Positions 24,721 to 38,927 of a DNA stretch of 64,000 bases are shown here, one piece after another. The notes beneath the pieces are model-generated. The model was not told where the DNA came from, ran no database searches, and worked only from the letters and a program-made list of their open reading frames with translations. The DNA is from Temnothorax longispinosus (Eukaryota > Arthropoda > Insecta > Hymenoptera > Formicidae). Made by a program: the position numbers and the translations under genes. How positions within the stretch are numbered: position 1 is the first letter of the stretch; every line of letters starts with the position of its first letter. The stretch is from positions 310,001-374,000 of the forward strand of contig NC_092367.1 of the NCBI RefSeq assembly GCF_030848805.1, given 5' to 3'.

Positions 24721-25730
24721 TGAATTAATTAAACTCTCTTATTAGATCGTATTGATCGCGATATTTTATATTTTACTGATAAAAAGATTTTACTGAAAAG
24801 ACTGACACGTGTCTAAGTACACGAGCGTAGCATGTTCGCGGTGGACACGCCCGGAGGGAGATTTTGATGCGCTTTTTCTTTCTGTGCATACATTATCTCT
24901 GTTAATTTATCGGACTTACATCTTTGTGCTATTCGCATTGTGCACGACGCGTTTCCGATAGCTCATACAAGTGTGAGAAAAAGGTGGGAGAGAAAGCGAA
25001 AGGGGACGGAGGGCAGGGGACGTTTCTGCGAGCAAGGGTCTGGAATTTTTTCCCCTCGAGATTTATCCCCCGTCGTTGATCCCCCGAATTTACATTTCCA
25101 TACTCACTCAGCTAGCGCAATGTAGCCATTCCGAGCCGCGCGCGAAAGAGACTAGAGCGAGTGGGCAGACGAGACGCTATAATATTCGATAGTCTTTAGT
25201 ATTCGCTTATCTTTATCGATCCCTCGAATTTACATTTCTGCAGTACTCACCTGTGCCGAATACTATATTAACTATATGACCTCGTCCCGAGGTGGCGCTT
25301 TCACGATTCGATCTCTAAAATAAACCGGAGTTTTATATCACGGTTGTTTTTGTCGCAAATTCCTCGTGCGTTACGCCACCGTGTCGAAAATATATCGTAA
25401 AACAGAATTAAAATTGCGTCAATACACTTAATTTTTTTTACCGGAGAGGTTCTCCTTGATTTCGCATTACTTCGAAAAATGGTATCGTCGATTCTCTTCG
25501 AGACGTTCCGGGCCCGTTGGTGGATAGCTTCACGGCTGAAAAGAGACGGTCGTTGCATTTTTGTGGGTGGATGTTGAGGAAGAGAGTCTGCCCGGAGGGG
25601 ATACGAAAGAACCTAGCGGTAGAAAGGGACGAGGATAAAGAGAAAGAAGAAAAAAGACAGAGCACGGATGGGAAAGAGAATTTTATTTTTGGTGGGTGGT
25701 TCGAATGAGAGTCTGTCTTCCTCCTTCCTT

Positions 25731-25733
<3 letters not shown>

Positions 25734-25779
<46 letters not shown>
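25734..25779. repeat. (CT)n microsatellite
   Basis: About 23 CT units, preceded by a purine-rich segment (25,560-25,690), so the polarity of the strands switches here. Confidence 0.95.
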
Positions 25780-25781
<2 letters not shown>

Positions 25782-28700
25782 CTTTTCCCCTCTCCTTTTC
25801 ACTTTCTTCCTTCCGTCTCTCTGTATCGTCTTTTATTCGTTTTCACGTTCTCCATGTCCTCCTTGTTCACCTCCATCACCTCAGTTCGAAGGGACATCGG
25901 ATACGTGCAATCGGCTAATACTTTAACATCTGTCACTGATGCAAACCGATGCCGTTCCCGCGAACCCACTGTCAGCATGGTCAGCATCGTCATGAAAAAA
26001 ATAATATTCGTCTCTGCAGTAATCCGCGCGGTTGACCCTACACGGATGGAGTTTAATTTGTAAAGGACGGATGACCGCTTCAATCACTTTTCATTTCACG
26101 AGGCTGACATTTTTGATTACGTGTGACTTTATCGTTGTTACAAGGGAACAATTAAAATTCGAGCTATCGCTTGACTTTAGATCAAACTCGCTTATTTGTA
26201 CCCGCTTTATATTTCGTAGAGCGTGAAGGCCATCGCGTTCCGAATGTCTTGTCGTTCTGAACGCGTGGCTGAGAGCTGTGTTCAATAAAAATAATTTGTC
26301 GTCGAAATACATATTGTATAAGAGTCGCGCGATATGTCATGTCCCGGTCTTCATGTTCGGCCTACGACGCGCGAGATACGCTCGCGGCGAGCAATGTATT
26401 TAAATGTCTTTTACCGGATAAGAGAATCGGTGATGTGACAAGAGCCGCTCTTAAGCTAATTAAAAATCGCAGTACGAGCATATACGTTTCTTAATACTGC
26501 AATAATTATGTGCGTGGCTTACATTGTTAGGATGATTTTCCTTTTTCTTTATAACACATTACTTTAAACTGCATTCTGACTAGTAGACTATAGTGCCTGA
26601 ATTAGCTGTTAGAACTGGACTAATTTATCTTTAATATCGTTCGCGAGCAATATGTGAGAGAGAAGAAACATAATAATTGCTAAGAGAGAGAGAGAGTCAT
26701 TCTATTCCTTTTACATTTCTTTTCACACCGCTTTCTGTCTCGTTAAGGTCACGCGGATTATGCAATCACAGAGTTGGTGGAGCGTGATAATGCCAGGACA
26801 CGCGTTATGCATACGACTATTGCATTCGCAACGATCGTCGACCTTAGATCACAGAACAGGCGACCAGGTGTGTCGCCTTATCCGGTCGGTATCGCGGTAG
26901 ATAGCACGCGTGCGGTGCCAAAGAAGGGGCTTTTTCTGCTTCATGACTCACGTAAATCGTGCGTACTCTCGCGTAAATTGTGCATTGTCTTCGGGCTTCG
27001 CGACAGTCATGTGCCCCGCGGCCGCGCCGCGCCGTTCGAATCTTTCATATATCTCATCGTCGAGAACGCTAAGGCTCGCCTTATCTCTCACCTTTCAACC
27101 ATGCGCGAAATCGTCGGCTCGGTTTGCCTACGCGCCGCTTAATTACCGCTAATCTGGTTAATCAGGCGCGTACAGACGGGGCCGCGCCTGTAGGCCTGAA
27201 AAATGGACGTGCGCCGTGCGCGCAATCGTATGCAGATTTTCAAGGTGCATGACCACGTCCTACTCTCGCGTCGCTTGTCGCAGGTCGCGAATTCCCGCTC
27301 GCGCGACAGTGATTTGTTTTACCGCGTTACCGGGCCAGCGAGAGGCGATAATCGCGAAGGAAGGAAATCGGGAGAGGACCGGAGGGCCCGCGCGCGCGCG
27401 CGCGCGGAAGGGAATGGCGGTAAGGAGGCCCCGGCGACGGGGGCCCCGTCGCGCTTTTTACGATCGCCCGCGTCTCTCTCGCCACTGGTCACTGGTGGGG
27501 CAGTCCTTGAGGATTCTTTTTTTTGCGCGAAAATTTAATTAGATCGGCGGTGGGCCCCGCGCGCACTCAATTTGAAATTACTTTTACGAGGGGGCCCCAC
27601 TTCCTTTTTTCCCGCTCCGCGCGCAGCCACGGCGCCGTAATTAAAGCTAGGCGAGTGTCTGGGCCGCGTTCCTCCCGACGCGACGTGTCCGGTGCTCAGG
27701 GCCGACGCCCTCTGGTACCTCTCCAGCCTCCCTCTGGCTGGATTCCCTCTCTCTCCTTTCCTCGTTTCTCGTTTCGTCCTTCTCCTAAGTCTCTCCTTCC
27801 TTCCCCTCTCTTCGCCCGCTCTTCTTCCCTCTACCTCGCCACATCCTCACGGTTCACTGCGTTCTCCGTCCTTCTCTCTCGCTTTCCTCTTCTCGCTCTC
27901 GATATCTTAATTGCCCGTCTGCCGAGATATTTTCGCGAATCGCAAATTTATGGACCAGCCCCTTAGCGGATCGCGCTAACGACGTACTTGTGTGTACGTA
28001 CGAACGTGCACGGGCGCACGAGAGCAGGAGAGAGTTATAGGGAATGGCCGCGTGCGGGGAGGATGTGGAGGAAGAAGGTCCGGGGCGAGAGAAAGAGAGA
28101 GAAAGAGGGAGAGCGGGAGGACAGAAAACGTAATCGTCGGTCTCTCGCTGCGAGAATCATTTCGTTATTTCGCGCGCTCTTGTTCGTGGAATCGACGTGG
28201 CAATATCACTGTCTTAGCATTAAATTAAAATCATTAACGCCGGAATACTACGGTGTTAAATACCCGGCGCTGGTTGCGCCGGTATTCCCTCCTCTACGTG
28301 GCCGTTCCGTCCGTTTCCGTACGTCCGTCCATCGTCGGCCGTGTCCTGGCTCTCTCAAGCCATGCCGTGTCGCCGTCGCGCGCATGCACACACGTTGCAT
28401 TAACATTTAAGTTACCGGCCAATCTGCTTTACGATTAACGAGCAGCAGGCATCATTTTAATCGGGAACTCAAGGGCGTATTCGTAGCGATTTTTGATGTA
28501 ATCTTATTTCGCTCTGCGTATGCGAATCCGGATTGAGCAACACGATACCTCTCGAAAGGTTTCGATATCGACGAGACTCGAGAGGTTTCCTCCCTCGTAG
28601 ACGAAGCCGTATTTTTCTAGCAGGTATATTAAAGGCGGAAAATTTTTCCTCTTTGTTGTAAGCAAACGCAGGATTTGTTTCTCTGTATATTGATTCGATA

Positions 28701-28870
28701 CTCGTTACGAAAATGATATAACGTCACTTGTGACGATTTATTGTTAAAGATTATTTGGTATCACTTTATTTAGATCGTATTATCATGATAAAAGTTCTCC
28801 GAAAAAATACGGATCCCACGCGGATGAGATCGTCATTTACCGTAACTTATTTTCGTCTCACCGACACTGA

Positions 28871-28919
<49 letters not shown>
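28871..28919. repeat. (CT)n microsatellite
   Basis: About 24 CT units with one TTTC interruption. Confidence 0.95.
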
Positions 28920-31030
28920 GTCTTCTCGATTTCCATAGAAGGTTGAATTGATTTTTATTCATCGCGGCGATCCGAGAGAACTCCCTCCCGGTCGACGAAT
29001 TATGCCAGTATAAAAACGATCGTACGATGTCCCGCAAGGATCTTGCGTCTTGAGCCGTAGCGGTTATCTAAATCTGTCGCGTGTAATAACGTGCGACGCC
29101 GTTTAAAAGGCGCACAATTTAGATAACATCTAAACGGGGCCATGAGGTATCGTTTGAGGAATGACTCCCATGCGATCAACTGTAGAGTCTCGCCGCTCGT
29201 ATCGAGGTAATTCCGAGATTCAATTTAGGGAACACTGCAGGCGTCGCGTGACATTCCGATGGACTTTGAATATAATTAATCCTTCGCTGTGACGATATGA
29301 TTATTATTGTTTGATGATGATATCCACGAAATCGTTAATTAATCACATATTTCATTATCTTTCACGTAATTAAAGTTTTTTTTATATATAAATATCTTTG
29401 TACAATGATATAATTTATCGTAATTACACACAAATTTTTTTTTAAATAAATATCTTTTATATTACCTTTGCTCGCGACTTTGTCAAAACAAATATGTATA
29501 ATTTTATTCTGTGTGCTATCTTAGTTAAGATTTATATTTTTAAGTATCGAATTGAGATAATGAAATTCGCCTGTAATCACATCTGGAACCTATTACGTTT
29601 CAAGCACGATGACCGATTATATTTTTGGGCGTCGCTGGCCGTTCGCGATTTAACGACGCAGTAAAAACGCACGCCCCCGTTATCGATAATGGAAACGGCG
29701 GAGGTCCGACAGTGCTTTAAAAGTTGTGATCGTGCGGGAGGGTGAAAGCCGCGTTCCACTGGCGAAGCTCGCGCGCATCGGGGTAACGATCGGGGCGGGG
29801 GAAAGGGGCCCAGAAGTGGTCTTTTGGCTACGTCGTCGAAAAAGGTCGAGAGGCGCGGGAGGAATTTTAAGTTGGAAACCTTGTCGCGCGTTCCTTTACC
29901 TCGCAATCACGAATGCCGGCGCCTCGTGCCGGAGAAGTACCTTTGACTTCTATCAAGCGAGAAAGAGCGACAGAGCGAGAGAGAGAGGGGGGGGAGGATA
30001 CGGTGAAACTCGAAAAAAGAAGGGGAGAAAGAGTGACTGCGCGTGGAGATTCGTCCTTTCGATCCGATTTTCGAGTTCCTCGGAGTGGAAGAAAGCAGCG
30101 GAGAGCGAAGGGGGGGGAGGCGCCGACTAGGACAGATCGTTCTCCTAATGGGGTTCCGTGTAACGCGAAAACGGTGCCCCAACGACCAATTATCGCCCTC
30201 TTCCTCCCGTTCTCTTCCGCGGATACCCGGTGGTTTCGAGGATCCAGAGACTCTGGATGAGTCCCTGCCACTGAAATTATATCGGCATATTCGCGTAAAC
30301 GTTTCGACCCGTGTACATACGCCCGGCACTTGTATTTTATGGTTGGATTCCCATCGTAAAATTAACGAAATTCGAAGGATATTCGCGGCGCGCTGGTCCA
30401 CCATCCTAATTGACGACGTCGCTACCTGTGAAATTGATTCACTGTATACTTACCGTTTTTGGCGCGGACTTTCCTCCAACCGAGACAAGTCGTGGCGCAA
30501 CGCGGGTGCCAGCTACGCCGTAGCAGTTTGCATATATACTTGATTATGAACAAACGTTATTTGATAAATTAGCAGCTATATGTCTCATCGTGGAATTTCG
30601 TAGTGTCTCGTTTCTTGCCTGGCAAATGTCATAACTATTCGCCGCTTAACAGAAAAAAAAATCAACGTTGCGGGTTATTCTAAGTAGTGATTAATTTAAT
30701 TTTTCGTCGTGTGCCGCGCAATGTCTACGTGACGAGAAGATCAAGTTGAAAGTTCTATCGACCTCGGTCAATATGACCTTGGTGAGTTATGTGAAGCGTC
30801 ATCGGTTTCGTGGTAATTAACTCGTCGTCAACATTAATTAATAGGCATTGAACAAGTATTAATGGATATTTAAATCGTTTCGTGATGGACCATTTACATT
30901 ACGCGGATTTCGTGATTTACATATGAGGAAAATATATTTGTAAGCTAGGTTATCTCTACTTTGAATTTGGCCAAAAAAATTTCAGCTAAACGATGAGACT
31001 TGCAGTTTCGAAAATCGTAATCAGTTGGCA

Positions 31031-31070
31031 CGGAATGCTGTGGAATGTTGTGGAATTTTGTGGAATGTGC
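31031..31070 (+). repeat. 10 bp x4 tandem with TEAD/Scalloped-like motif
   Basis: Four consecutive 10 bp units: CGGAATGCTG, TGGAATGTTG, TGGAATTTTG, TGGAATGTGC. Three of the four contain GGAATG, the core of the binding site of TEAD proteins (Scalloped in insects). The spacing of exactly one DNA helical turn would put all sites on one face. Binding is an inference from motif knowledge; a short microsatellite is the alternative. Confidence 0.45.
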
Positions 31071-31948
31071 TTCACTCAGGATTAATATCGCCGCGATGGC
31101 CGCTTATCCGAAGAAGCCCGGTCAGCTTGAAACGATCGCGATAGAGACCGCGAAGGCCGATATCTTCGGGACGGATAGTGCGTGTCTGCGGACGATCCAG
31201 TATTTTCTATACGCCGGTTGCCCGGTTGGTACAGCTCTTGCTATCAACCGGCTCGCGGTAATATTACCCGGAAAGCGTCAATGCTGCGCATTACAGGGCG
31301 CCCTAAGGCCCCGCGCTGCCACACGCCCACGATCGCTCCTCGATTTTCTAACGGCTCTGGCACGCACGCTCGTCAACCTTATTCCTCCACGCATCGTTCG
31401 CCATCGGTAGATGTATCAGCGATATATCTACCTCTCTTTGTAATAGAACGCCAATGGCTCTATAAGTGATTCGCGCTAAGGACGCCCGTTCTTCCTTTCT
31501 GTCGACTTTAAGTTTGACAGATAAAAATGAATCCCAAGCTTCGAGCGAAATCAGCGATATAGCGTGATTCGCTTTAGTCGAAGGCGTGCTTAGATTTTCA
31601 GTTTTGCATCTTTTCACGGGAAATACTTGAGAGACTCTTGGTTCTGAATTGATCGCGTTGCCATCGATTTAGGAGACACCATCGAGGAATTCGCGAGTTC
31701 TCAGAGTACCATGCTTTCATGCTCGAGTAGCTGTGCATATGCGATATCAATCGGGAGAATGAGGCATCGAATATATCGATGACCGGTTCCGGTCCAGCAG
31801 AGAAAATGGGTTTGACTGCAGAAATTAGAAGCGCGGCATTCCGCGTTTGTACGCTAAACCGGTAGATAAACGACGTTACCGTTGTACCATACTCATTTCT
31901 TCAGCGTTTCTTCAGCATTGCGTATCTTCCATCTTTTAATTTTATTTT

Positions 31949-31970
31949 ATAATATAATATAATATAATAG
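31949..31970. repeat. (ATAAT)n short tandem repeat
   Basis: About four tandem units of ATAAT in AT-rich DNA. Confidence 0.7.
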
Positions 31971-33648
31971 ATACGCACTCTTTCCTTCTCTCAAGAATCT
32001 TGATGTTTCTCCATTAAACTTTTCTTATCTCTAATTAAACTCATTGTCAGTATTCCGTTCAAGTTTTACTTATTAATATTAATATTTTCTGCACACTTTT
32101 ACTTAACATCTCAACGCGTCGTTGCAAAGTGCTCCGTACCGGTAATGAATGAAAAAAGGAAGAAGAGAAAGATTCAGGAAAATCCGGTCAACTGGTCTCT
32201 CGCGTACAAATCGCGGGCGACCGACGGCGCGGCACTGCATCTCCGGTGGACCGTAAAGCGCGGAATATACGGTGGTTCTTGCGGCGAGGACAACATTGTG
32301 ATCGTACAAGCCATGCGTGTACATGTGCGTCAGCGAGATAAGTCGCGAGACAAAAAAGGGAATCGCGGGTCGCGAGGGAGAGACGCGGCGGCGACGATGG
32401 TGGCAGCGGCGGCGGTGGCGGCGGCCGCGTTCGTCTCGGAACTCGTTCAAGGTTCCTGCATTTGCAGGAGAAGAAGAAGACGACGAAGAAGCACCACTGC
32501 TGCGGCAAATGGAGCGACTCTATAAGGCCGAAGGATAACCGTGGCGCCGCGGTTATCCTTAATAATCGTCGCGATGCGTCCATCTCGCAGCTTTTCATGT
32601 CGTGCAGAAAAATCGGCGAATCGTTAACTGCTAAATACCGGCCGGGGTCCGATATTCCGTTCGTCGATATTAGGGTCGTGCTGCGCGCGAGCCTAATCGA
32701 GCTGATCCGCGAAATACGTGTATATGATACGCGCACCTATCACGAATGTGTTTCCCCGATTATACATTACGGTCGCCGCGTACGTGCATTTCGATCCGCG
32801 AAAAGTCCGCGAGTCGTTAATTGGCCTGCACGTCCCGGTGATACGGACGATAGATGAAGCCGAACGCGAAATCGATTTCGATACCAAACGAGACCATCAT
32901 CGGTGTTACGCGCGAATGCACCGCGTTGCGTGTATAATGTAACCCCACGTGGGCGTGTTCCCTTGGATATTCATGCCACTCCGTGCAAATACGAGGAGGT
33001 AAATGCAGACTTCGTATACTTCAATACGAGGTGGGATATGTAATGCCGGGGCCCTCTTCGCGGGTTATCGGGTGTAGGAAGTATCGGGGCGGTTTTATGC
33101 ATGGAAGTTGCGTTACAACGGCGATACGAATCGATTGCGAGTCGCGTCGATCGGAGCTTAAATCGACGCGCTATCGGCCATTAAGCGTATGACTTGATTA
33201 CGAGGGTTACTTATTGCCGATATGAGCTAGATGTCTCGATCACGACGAGCAACGGGGGAGACAGTACGTTGGATTACACGGGTAATCTGATATCCCGCAT
33301 CGCGCATTTCTGTCCGCGGCTCCTTAAAGGTTTATAACAGCTCTTTCGACGATAACGTCACAATGGTCATCATTATTGCGGCAGTGGATATTATTATTAA
33401 CCTTTTTTTCCAAACTGTCATCTAGTTGTGAGTCGATAAATCGCAGGATAGCACGAGATTGGCCTATTAGAGCTAACTTTGTATCGTAGAGAAAAAGGAC
33501 AAGGAATATCTTGAAAATGTCAATATTCTACTGTTTCACATATCCTTTCGGTTTCAAAATCCAAATTCAAGTTTCCAAGTAGCGCTTTCCCGTGTCGAGC
33601 CACTCTGATTTAGAGCGGAATCTCTTCGCCAATGCCGATAACTGTTTT

Positions 33649-33692
33649 CGTGCGTACGTGCGTGCGTGCGTGCGTGCGTGCGTGCGTGTGCG
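33649..33692. repeat. (GTGC)n microsatellite
   Basis: About ten tandem GTGC units with one GTAC variant. The Ala-Arg-Thr-His repeats in the overlapping frame derive from it. Confidence 0.9.
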
Positions 33693-33799
33693 TATCGGTG
33701 CGCGAAAAGTGCGCGAAGGTCGTTAGCCGTTAAATATCGGACGCTGCCTGAGATTGAACGATGTGCGTACGATCGAGAGAGATCTCTAAAGGGTTCGCA

Positions 33800-33838
33800 A
33801 GCACGCATGCATGCACGCACGCATGCATGCATGCACGG
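33800..33838. repeat. (ATGC)n / (ACGC)n microsatellite
   Basis: A mosaic of ATGC and ACGC tetramers, related to the GTGC repeat 110 bp upstream but in the complementary orientation. Confidence 0.85.
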
Positions 33839-34352
33839 GTAATATTCGCGCAGCACATACGCGTTTATGGAACGTATTAACCGAGTACACGAGCGAGAAA
33901 CACGCCACAAAGACGCGAGGGTGTCTATATACGCGACGCGGCGCAATGTTGCGTTTTTGCAACGAGAAAAACGAACGAATTATATATTTGCGGTTCGGCA
34001 CAGGAAAGAAAGGAAAGGAGGCCTCTGTTTTTAGTAACACAAGCATTAAAAAATACTGAGCGATTTTATTAAATAATGACAATATAAAAAATACATAATA
34101 TAATAAACAGTATAAAGAGCGGTAAGATGACAAGAGTCGAGAGCGCATTTTATCCCGTAAATTTCACGGAGAAACGGGAGCACGAAGCCTTACACATGAG
34201 TAATGCGTACGGCCGTTCCTAAACTGACGATCGGCGTAAGGAATCTCGAATGGAGATCCCACGCAAAAACTGGCAGAGACACGCGGCGTTTTTGAAGAGC
34301 GCAGAGGGTGCGCTCGTCGCGACGCAGGACGCCCGACATCGGCAAAAACGAG

Positions 34353-34392
<40 letters not shown>

Positions 34393-34414
34393 CTCTCTCT
34401 CTCTCTCTCTCTCT
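34353..34414. repeat. (CT)n microsatellite with TTTC interruption
   Basis: About 60 bp of CT repeats split by three TTTC units. Purine-rich sequence follows at 34,500-34,680, a local strand-polarity switch. Confidence 0.95.
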
Positions 34415-35984
34415 CGCCGATACGATTTTTGTCATCTTCCTTGCCAAGGACGCGTACGCGTCGTCGTGTGCACGTCGCGTCGTGCGGCGGTAGTTGAGAA
34501 ACGCGAGAAACGCGGGAAGAGCATGAAATCGATCAGAAGTCATGAGAGATCGAAGCGGAGAGAAGAAACGAAAAAGAGACGAGGAGAAGGAAGTTCTCGA
34601 AGGCGAAAAAAAAGAGCGAAAGGAAGAAGCACGCGTACGAGAGAGAAAGAGAGAGAGAGACACAGGCAGAAGAAGGGTTCGTCACGCTGGCAGGTATACG
34701 AGTACATACATCGCGTCCGCACGCACTAACACGTGGATCCATACCGCGACACATGGAACGCGTACGCGCTCGCGAGTACCTCCTTCCCTTTAAAAATCCG
34801 CGAAGCTATCGGGTTTCCGTCCTGCTCTATCATTCTCCTCCTCTCTACCTCCTCCGGTCCGTCGCGCCATGCGCATTCCCGACCTTGAAGGATGTAACAA
34901 GTTGTAACGCGGACCAACGTGGACGAGAGCGAGCGAGGCGATCGCGCGCGGTCGACGGAGCAGCCGACTTTAGCAGCTCCGTGGCAGCCTCCTGGATTGT
35001 AACTCTATAAAAGCTTAATTGTTTCTCATTTTACGGTTCAATCTTCGTGACTCTTCTCTCCTTATACGCTACGCCCTTCCCGGCCCGGTGCTATTCCCCC
35101 CCCTGCCTAGTTTCTTCTTCCACTGTGCCGAGCACGAGATCGATGTTGCCTCCTCCATCGAACACGAATTCCCCCGTCTCCTTCTTATACGTTTTCTCGT
35201 CGTCCGAGATCCTCTACGCTCTACACTCCTCAACGACGTCGATCCTCGTCTTCGGTCTCTCCTTTCGTGTCTTCGCCCTCTGCACCACCTCTTCTCCGTC
35301 TCGTTCATATCCTGATTGCTTTGAGGTGGCTAGCGTAGCTCTAGCAGACGCGTCCTCGATAACTCTGCTCTTACTGCGAGTCCAGTTACGATGATGATGA
35401 TTTCCGCGATATTGGCTGGTCCATAAACACAGATACAGATCTCTGTAGCGTACTGAAATCTGGTTTTAAGCTTCACTCTCTTTAGTATTAATATGATCTC
35501 ATAATAGGGATCACTGCTGTTTGCTAATGCTCTTTACTTAAAAATTCATTTTTTAGCACTATTCATTCGAGATCAAAGGTATCAGAGATTGAATCACGCG
35601 ATATGGAAATTAGCAGCTTTTTTCAAAGTTACTGTCAGCGTGTTAAACGAGGGTGAGAAACGAAAAAACAGAGTGATTCTTGCGACATCTCGTACGAAAT
35701 CCCTGCGGCATGAAAGAGAAAGGGCCAGGTTAATATTACACAGTTACGACGCAGTTCTTTTTTCGCTTCTCTCAAGCTTCTTTTTTTTTATTTCCGCATC
35801 GCTGTTTTATCGCAGTCGCGCAACACCGCAAGAAAGGTCATCGTGCGCAATCACTTTTATGCATTTGCAACTCTGACATTGATGATGAAGCGCCTTTCAA
35901 CTTTCCTGGGCACACCTTCTTTTCATTCTTCGGTTGACGATCATAATCAACTGCCGGTTGTGTACCCGACTTCTCGCTGAATAC

Positions 35985-36080
35985 ATGTTATCTTTCTGAT
36001 GCTTGCTCAGCCTGATTTTGACATCGTATTATATTTCTTTCCACATTATTTGCAAGACAATCTTCGTCTTACTATCAGAT
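35985..36080 (-). pseudogene. Possible decayed C2H2 zinc-finger fragment
   Basis: On the minus strand one frame reads LSCK, a stop, then CGKKYNTMSKS. A one-base frame change then gives RLSKHQKDNM. Together these resemble the C-x2-C-GKxY...S-x-LSKHQ core of a C2H2 finger, but with a stop between the cysteines, a frameshift, and no clear final histidine. It could be a very old pseudogenic exon or a coincidence in AT-rich DNA. Confidence 0.2.
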
Positions 36081-38136
36081 ATGCTCACAATTGTTTCACA
36101 CATACACAAACTTCAAACGATAGATTTGATCTATAATGTATCTGAAATTGTTGTTTCTTATTAGCATTCACTTGTGATAAAGAAGCATAGTCGCATAACG
36201 TTAGAAGGTTTTAAATTAGGCTTTAAAATGAGGGACAATAGAAAGGACTAACATATAAAGGACGGTTACGAAACAGTCGCTTGTACCTACACAAACAAAC
36301 GCTAGTGAGCGATCGGTTGCCACGTGATAATTATTCGTCGAGATATATGAGGCATTTACGTGCGGCGCGGTATAAACCCCGGAAGAACTCGGAAGAATGC
36401 CGTGGAGCCGTCGAAAGGATGGAGTGCGAAATGTTTTCTCGCACGAGCGCTTTGACGAGAGTTCGAGGAACGCGCTCGAACGCGATCTCTCCCAGCCGCC
36501 CTGCTTCTTCCCCGCGATGTCTTTCGGGGTACGATATCTTTCCTCGAAACACTCGTAAATATATCGGTAAAAGGCGCTGCGGGCGAACTCGCGGGACCCG
36601 CTTAACCAGAGTCGATCGCGCGGGATTGCTTCACTCTTTCCGAAAACACTATTCCCAGGATACCCTAGGAAGAGCCGGAGCAAAAAAGATGAGTAGGAGA
36701 GCATGGTCGTGTCCTTGAGAGCTAGAGGCGAGGATAAATACACCCACCGTCCCAGAATTTCAACTCTCTAGGCCTTCTCTCGGTCTCTCACTCGCTCTCG
36801 CGGCCCTAGACCCGGTTCAAGAAAGGGCGTACATAGGCAAGTCCAGGTAGGAAGAAAGAGAGGGCTGTGGGTAGCGGAGTGGTGGAGGCACGGTTATTAC
36901 AGAACGTTGTAAAATTATGGATCGTTAAGCCGCTTTACGAGTTTGTTCTGTTCGCCCTGGCATCTCGCTTCCTTTCTCTCTCTTCCTTTCCTACGCGCGC
37001 GCGCTCGCTCTTCTCCTTTCTTCTTCCTCTCTCTCGCCTCTTTCAGTCCATACGAGGATATATCGAGTCTCTTCTTTCTCGTGGTCGATTTCGCGTTCTC
37101 TGTGTCTTGGCTCGATACCGATGGACTATCGTGGAATATTTTTCTTGGTTGTGACCGGCGAAATTCATTCGTTTGTTTATTCGTTCGTTCATTCGTTCGT
37201 TATGGCGATTCGAGCAGTGCAAAATTTACCTTGATGGACATATAGGTACGATTTTTGTCACAAATATTCGACCCTGGCGATCGGCCTTACCGCTAAGGAC
37301 GATGACGAGCGGTTGACGACAGCTTATCGTGATCGCCGGGTTTATACGAGCGATGCCTCGGCGTGATCATCGTAAAACCTACCTACTTACGAGTTGTCGA
37401 TACATGCAGCAACCGTGTGGCCGCATACGCACACTAACACGAATGCACGAGAATGCCGAGAGATAAAAAGATTGGTATCGATGCTGATGTTAAACAGTGC
37501 TAGACGATCGCTCGTTCTCTCGAAAGTCGCCGACTTATTTGAATTTTTTTCGTTTCGTACAAGTGCCGGAGTACTTTTCCAGTAATTTTGTGGGAGAGAC
37601 GTTTTATCATTGACGTAACGTGTGCTGAAACCAAGGACGCATGAGAGGAAGGCTTCTAATTGCGACTGCGGATTCGACGCCACCTCGCTACAGCTGTGTG
37701 AAGTTGGCCCCCCCACTACTGAAAATTCAATAATAACTATAACCATTCGTTTGGTGGTCGTTTGGTGGTGTTTGGTAGTCCATTCCCGACGTTTGGTAGT
37801 CAAAGCTGTAACTAATAATGCGAAAAAAAGACATATGCGCGTGAAGTTAACCCCCCCTCTTGTAAAACTCGGCTTTCCAGACTGCGTATATCATTTTAAC
37901 TGTAAGCATTCGTTTGGTGGTCGCGTACTGACGTTTGGTAGTTCATTCCCGATGATTGTTAGCCAAAACTGTAATTAATAATACAAAAAAAAATACTCGC
38001 GTGAAATGATTCTTTCTTTTATAAAAATCGATTTTGTATTATAGTCTCGTCATTCTGATAACGGATTTTTATCTCGAAATAATTTCCGAAGTCTGTCATT
38101 GACAGTCACGAAAGATCTGGGACAACCTGTATAATT

Positions 38137-38140
<4 letters not shown>

Positions 38141-38168
<28 letters not shown>
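38141..38168. repeat. (GA)n inside foldback element B
   Basis: Fourteen GA units in the loop of element B. Confidence 0.95.
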
Positions 38169-38170
<2 letters not shown>

Positions 38171-38927
38171 TCATGTTATATTAAACTATTAGCAAACTTA
38201 GTAAATGGGTATTCATAGTAATCCTAGTCACTGACAGAAATTTTTTAAAGGGAATTGATCAGTCTTAACGCGATTATTAAGGTTTTTTCCATTAACGACT
38301 AATTCTAATTCTTATACTACGCATATATATTTTTTGTATTATTCAATATGCATAGTCGTAAAAATCACAAAACATAATTAGTCGTTATTTTAATTACGCT
38401 CTACAATTCTAAAAATTAAAAGATTATATATTCTTTGACATTTCAAAAAATAACTATGAAATATGACTACAAGAAAAATTAAAAAAACTTTTTATGTTAT
38501 TTTATTGTATCGATTTATTATAAAAAAAGCTTGAAAAAACGTTTTAATGTTAGAAGTGGATTACACCAATTTGATCCATATGTATTTAATTATTAATTAT
38601 TAATTATTGAAAATTAACTACCAAACATCATAAAATGCTCGTTAAATAAATATTAATGATTATAATTAAACATGCAATCGTACAAGAATATTTATATGAA
38701 ACGCATGGTTACACACATATATATTTTATCTTCTTTAACAATTATATTTTTAATTACTAAATGCACCAAACGAATTCTTATAGTTATAATAATATATGCA
38801 GGTTAATTATTTATTGGTAAAGTAAATGTTGCTTGTTCGGTTTGATAATATATGCAGTCTGGAAAGCCAAATTTTATAAAAAAGGGGTTTAATTTCACGC
38901 GTGTATGTCTTTTTTTCGCATTATTAA

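Larger units (their letters stand above)
24721..37682. other. Non-coding DNA, 13 kb
   Basis: No gene is recognised. CpG-rich patches at 27,000-27,700 and 32,360-32,470 (GGCGGC repeats), a purine-rich patch at 29,960-30,120, pyrimidine-rich stretches at 27,720-27,900 and 36,950-37,060, and an AT-rich stretch at 29,290-29,560. Frames up to 182 codons (32,188-32,736 minus) have unusual Arg/Ser/Pro composition and overlap competing frames on the other strand. Confidence 0.5.

Noticed and set aside
38129..38140. ACAACCTGTATAA and similar (855-900) as ends of 'GGGACACCCTGTAT' insect repeats
   Set aside because: The matches are too short and degenerate to delimit an element.
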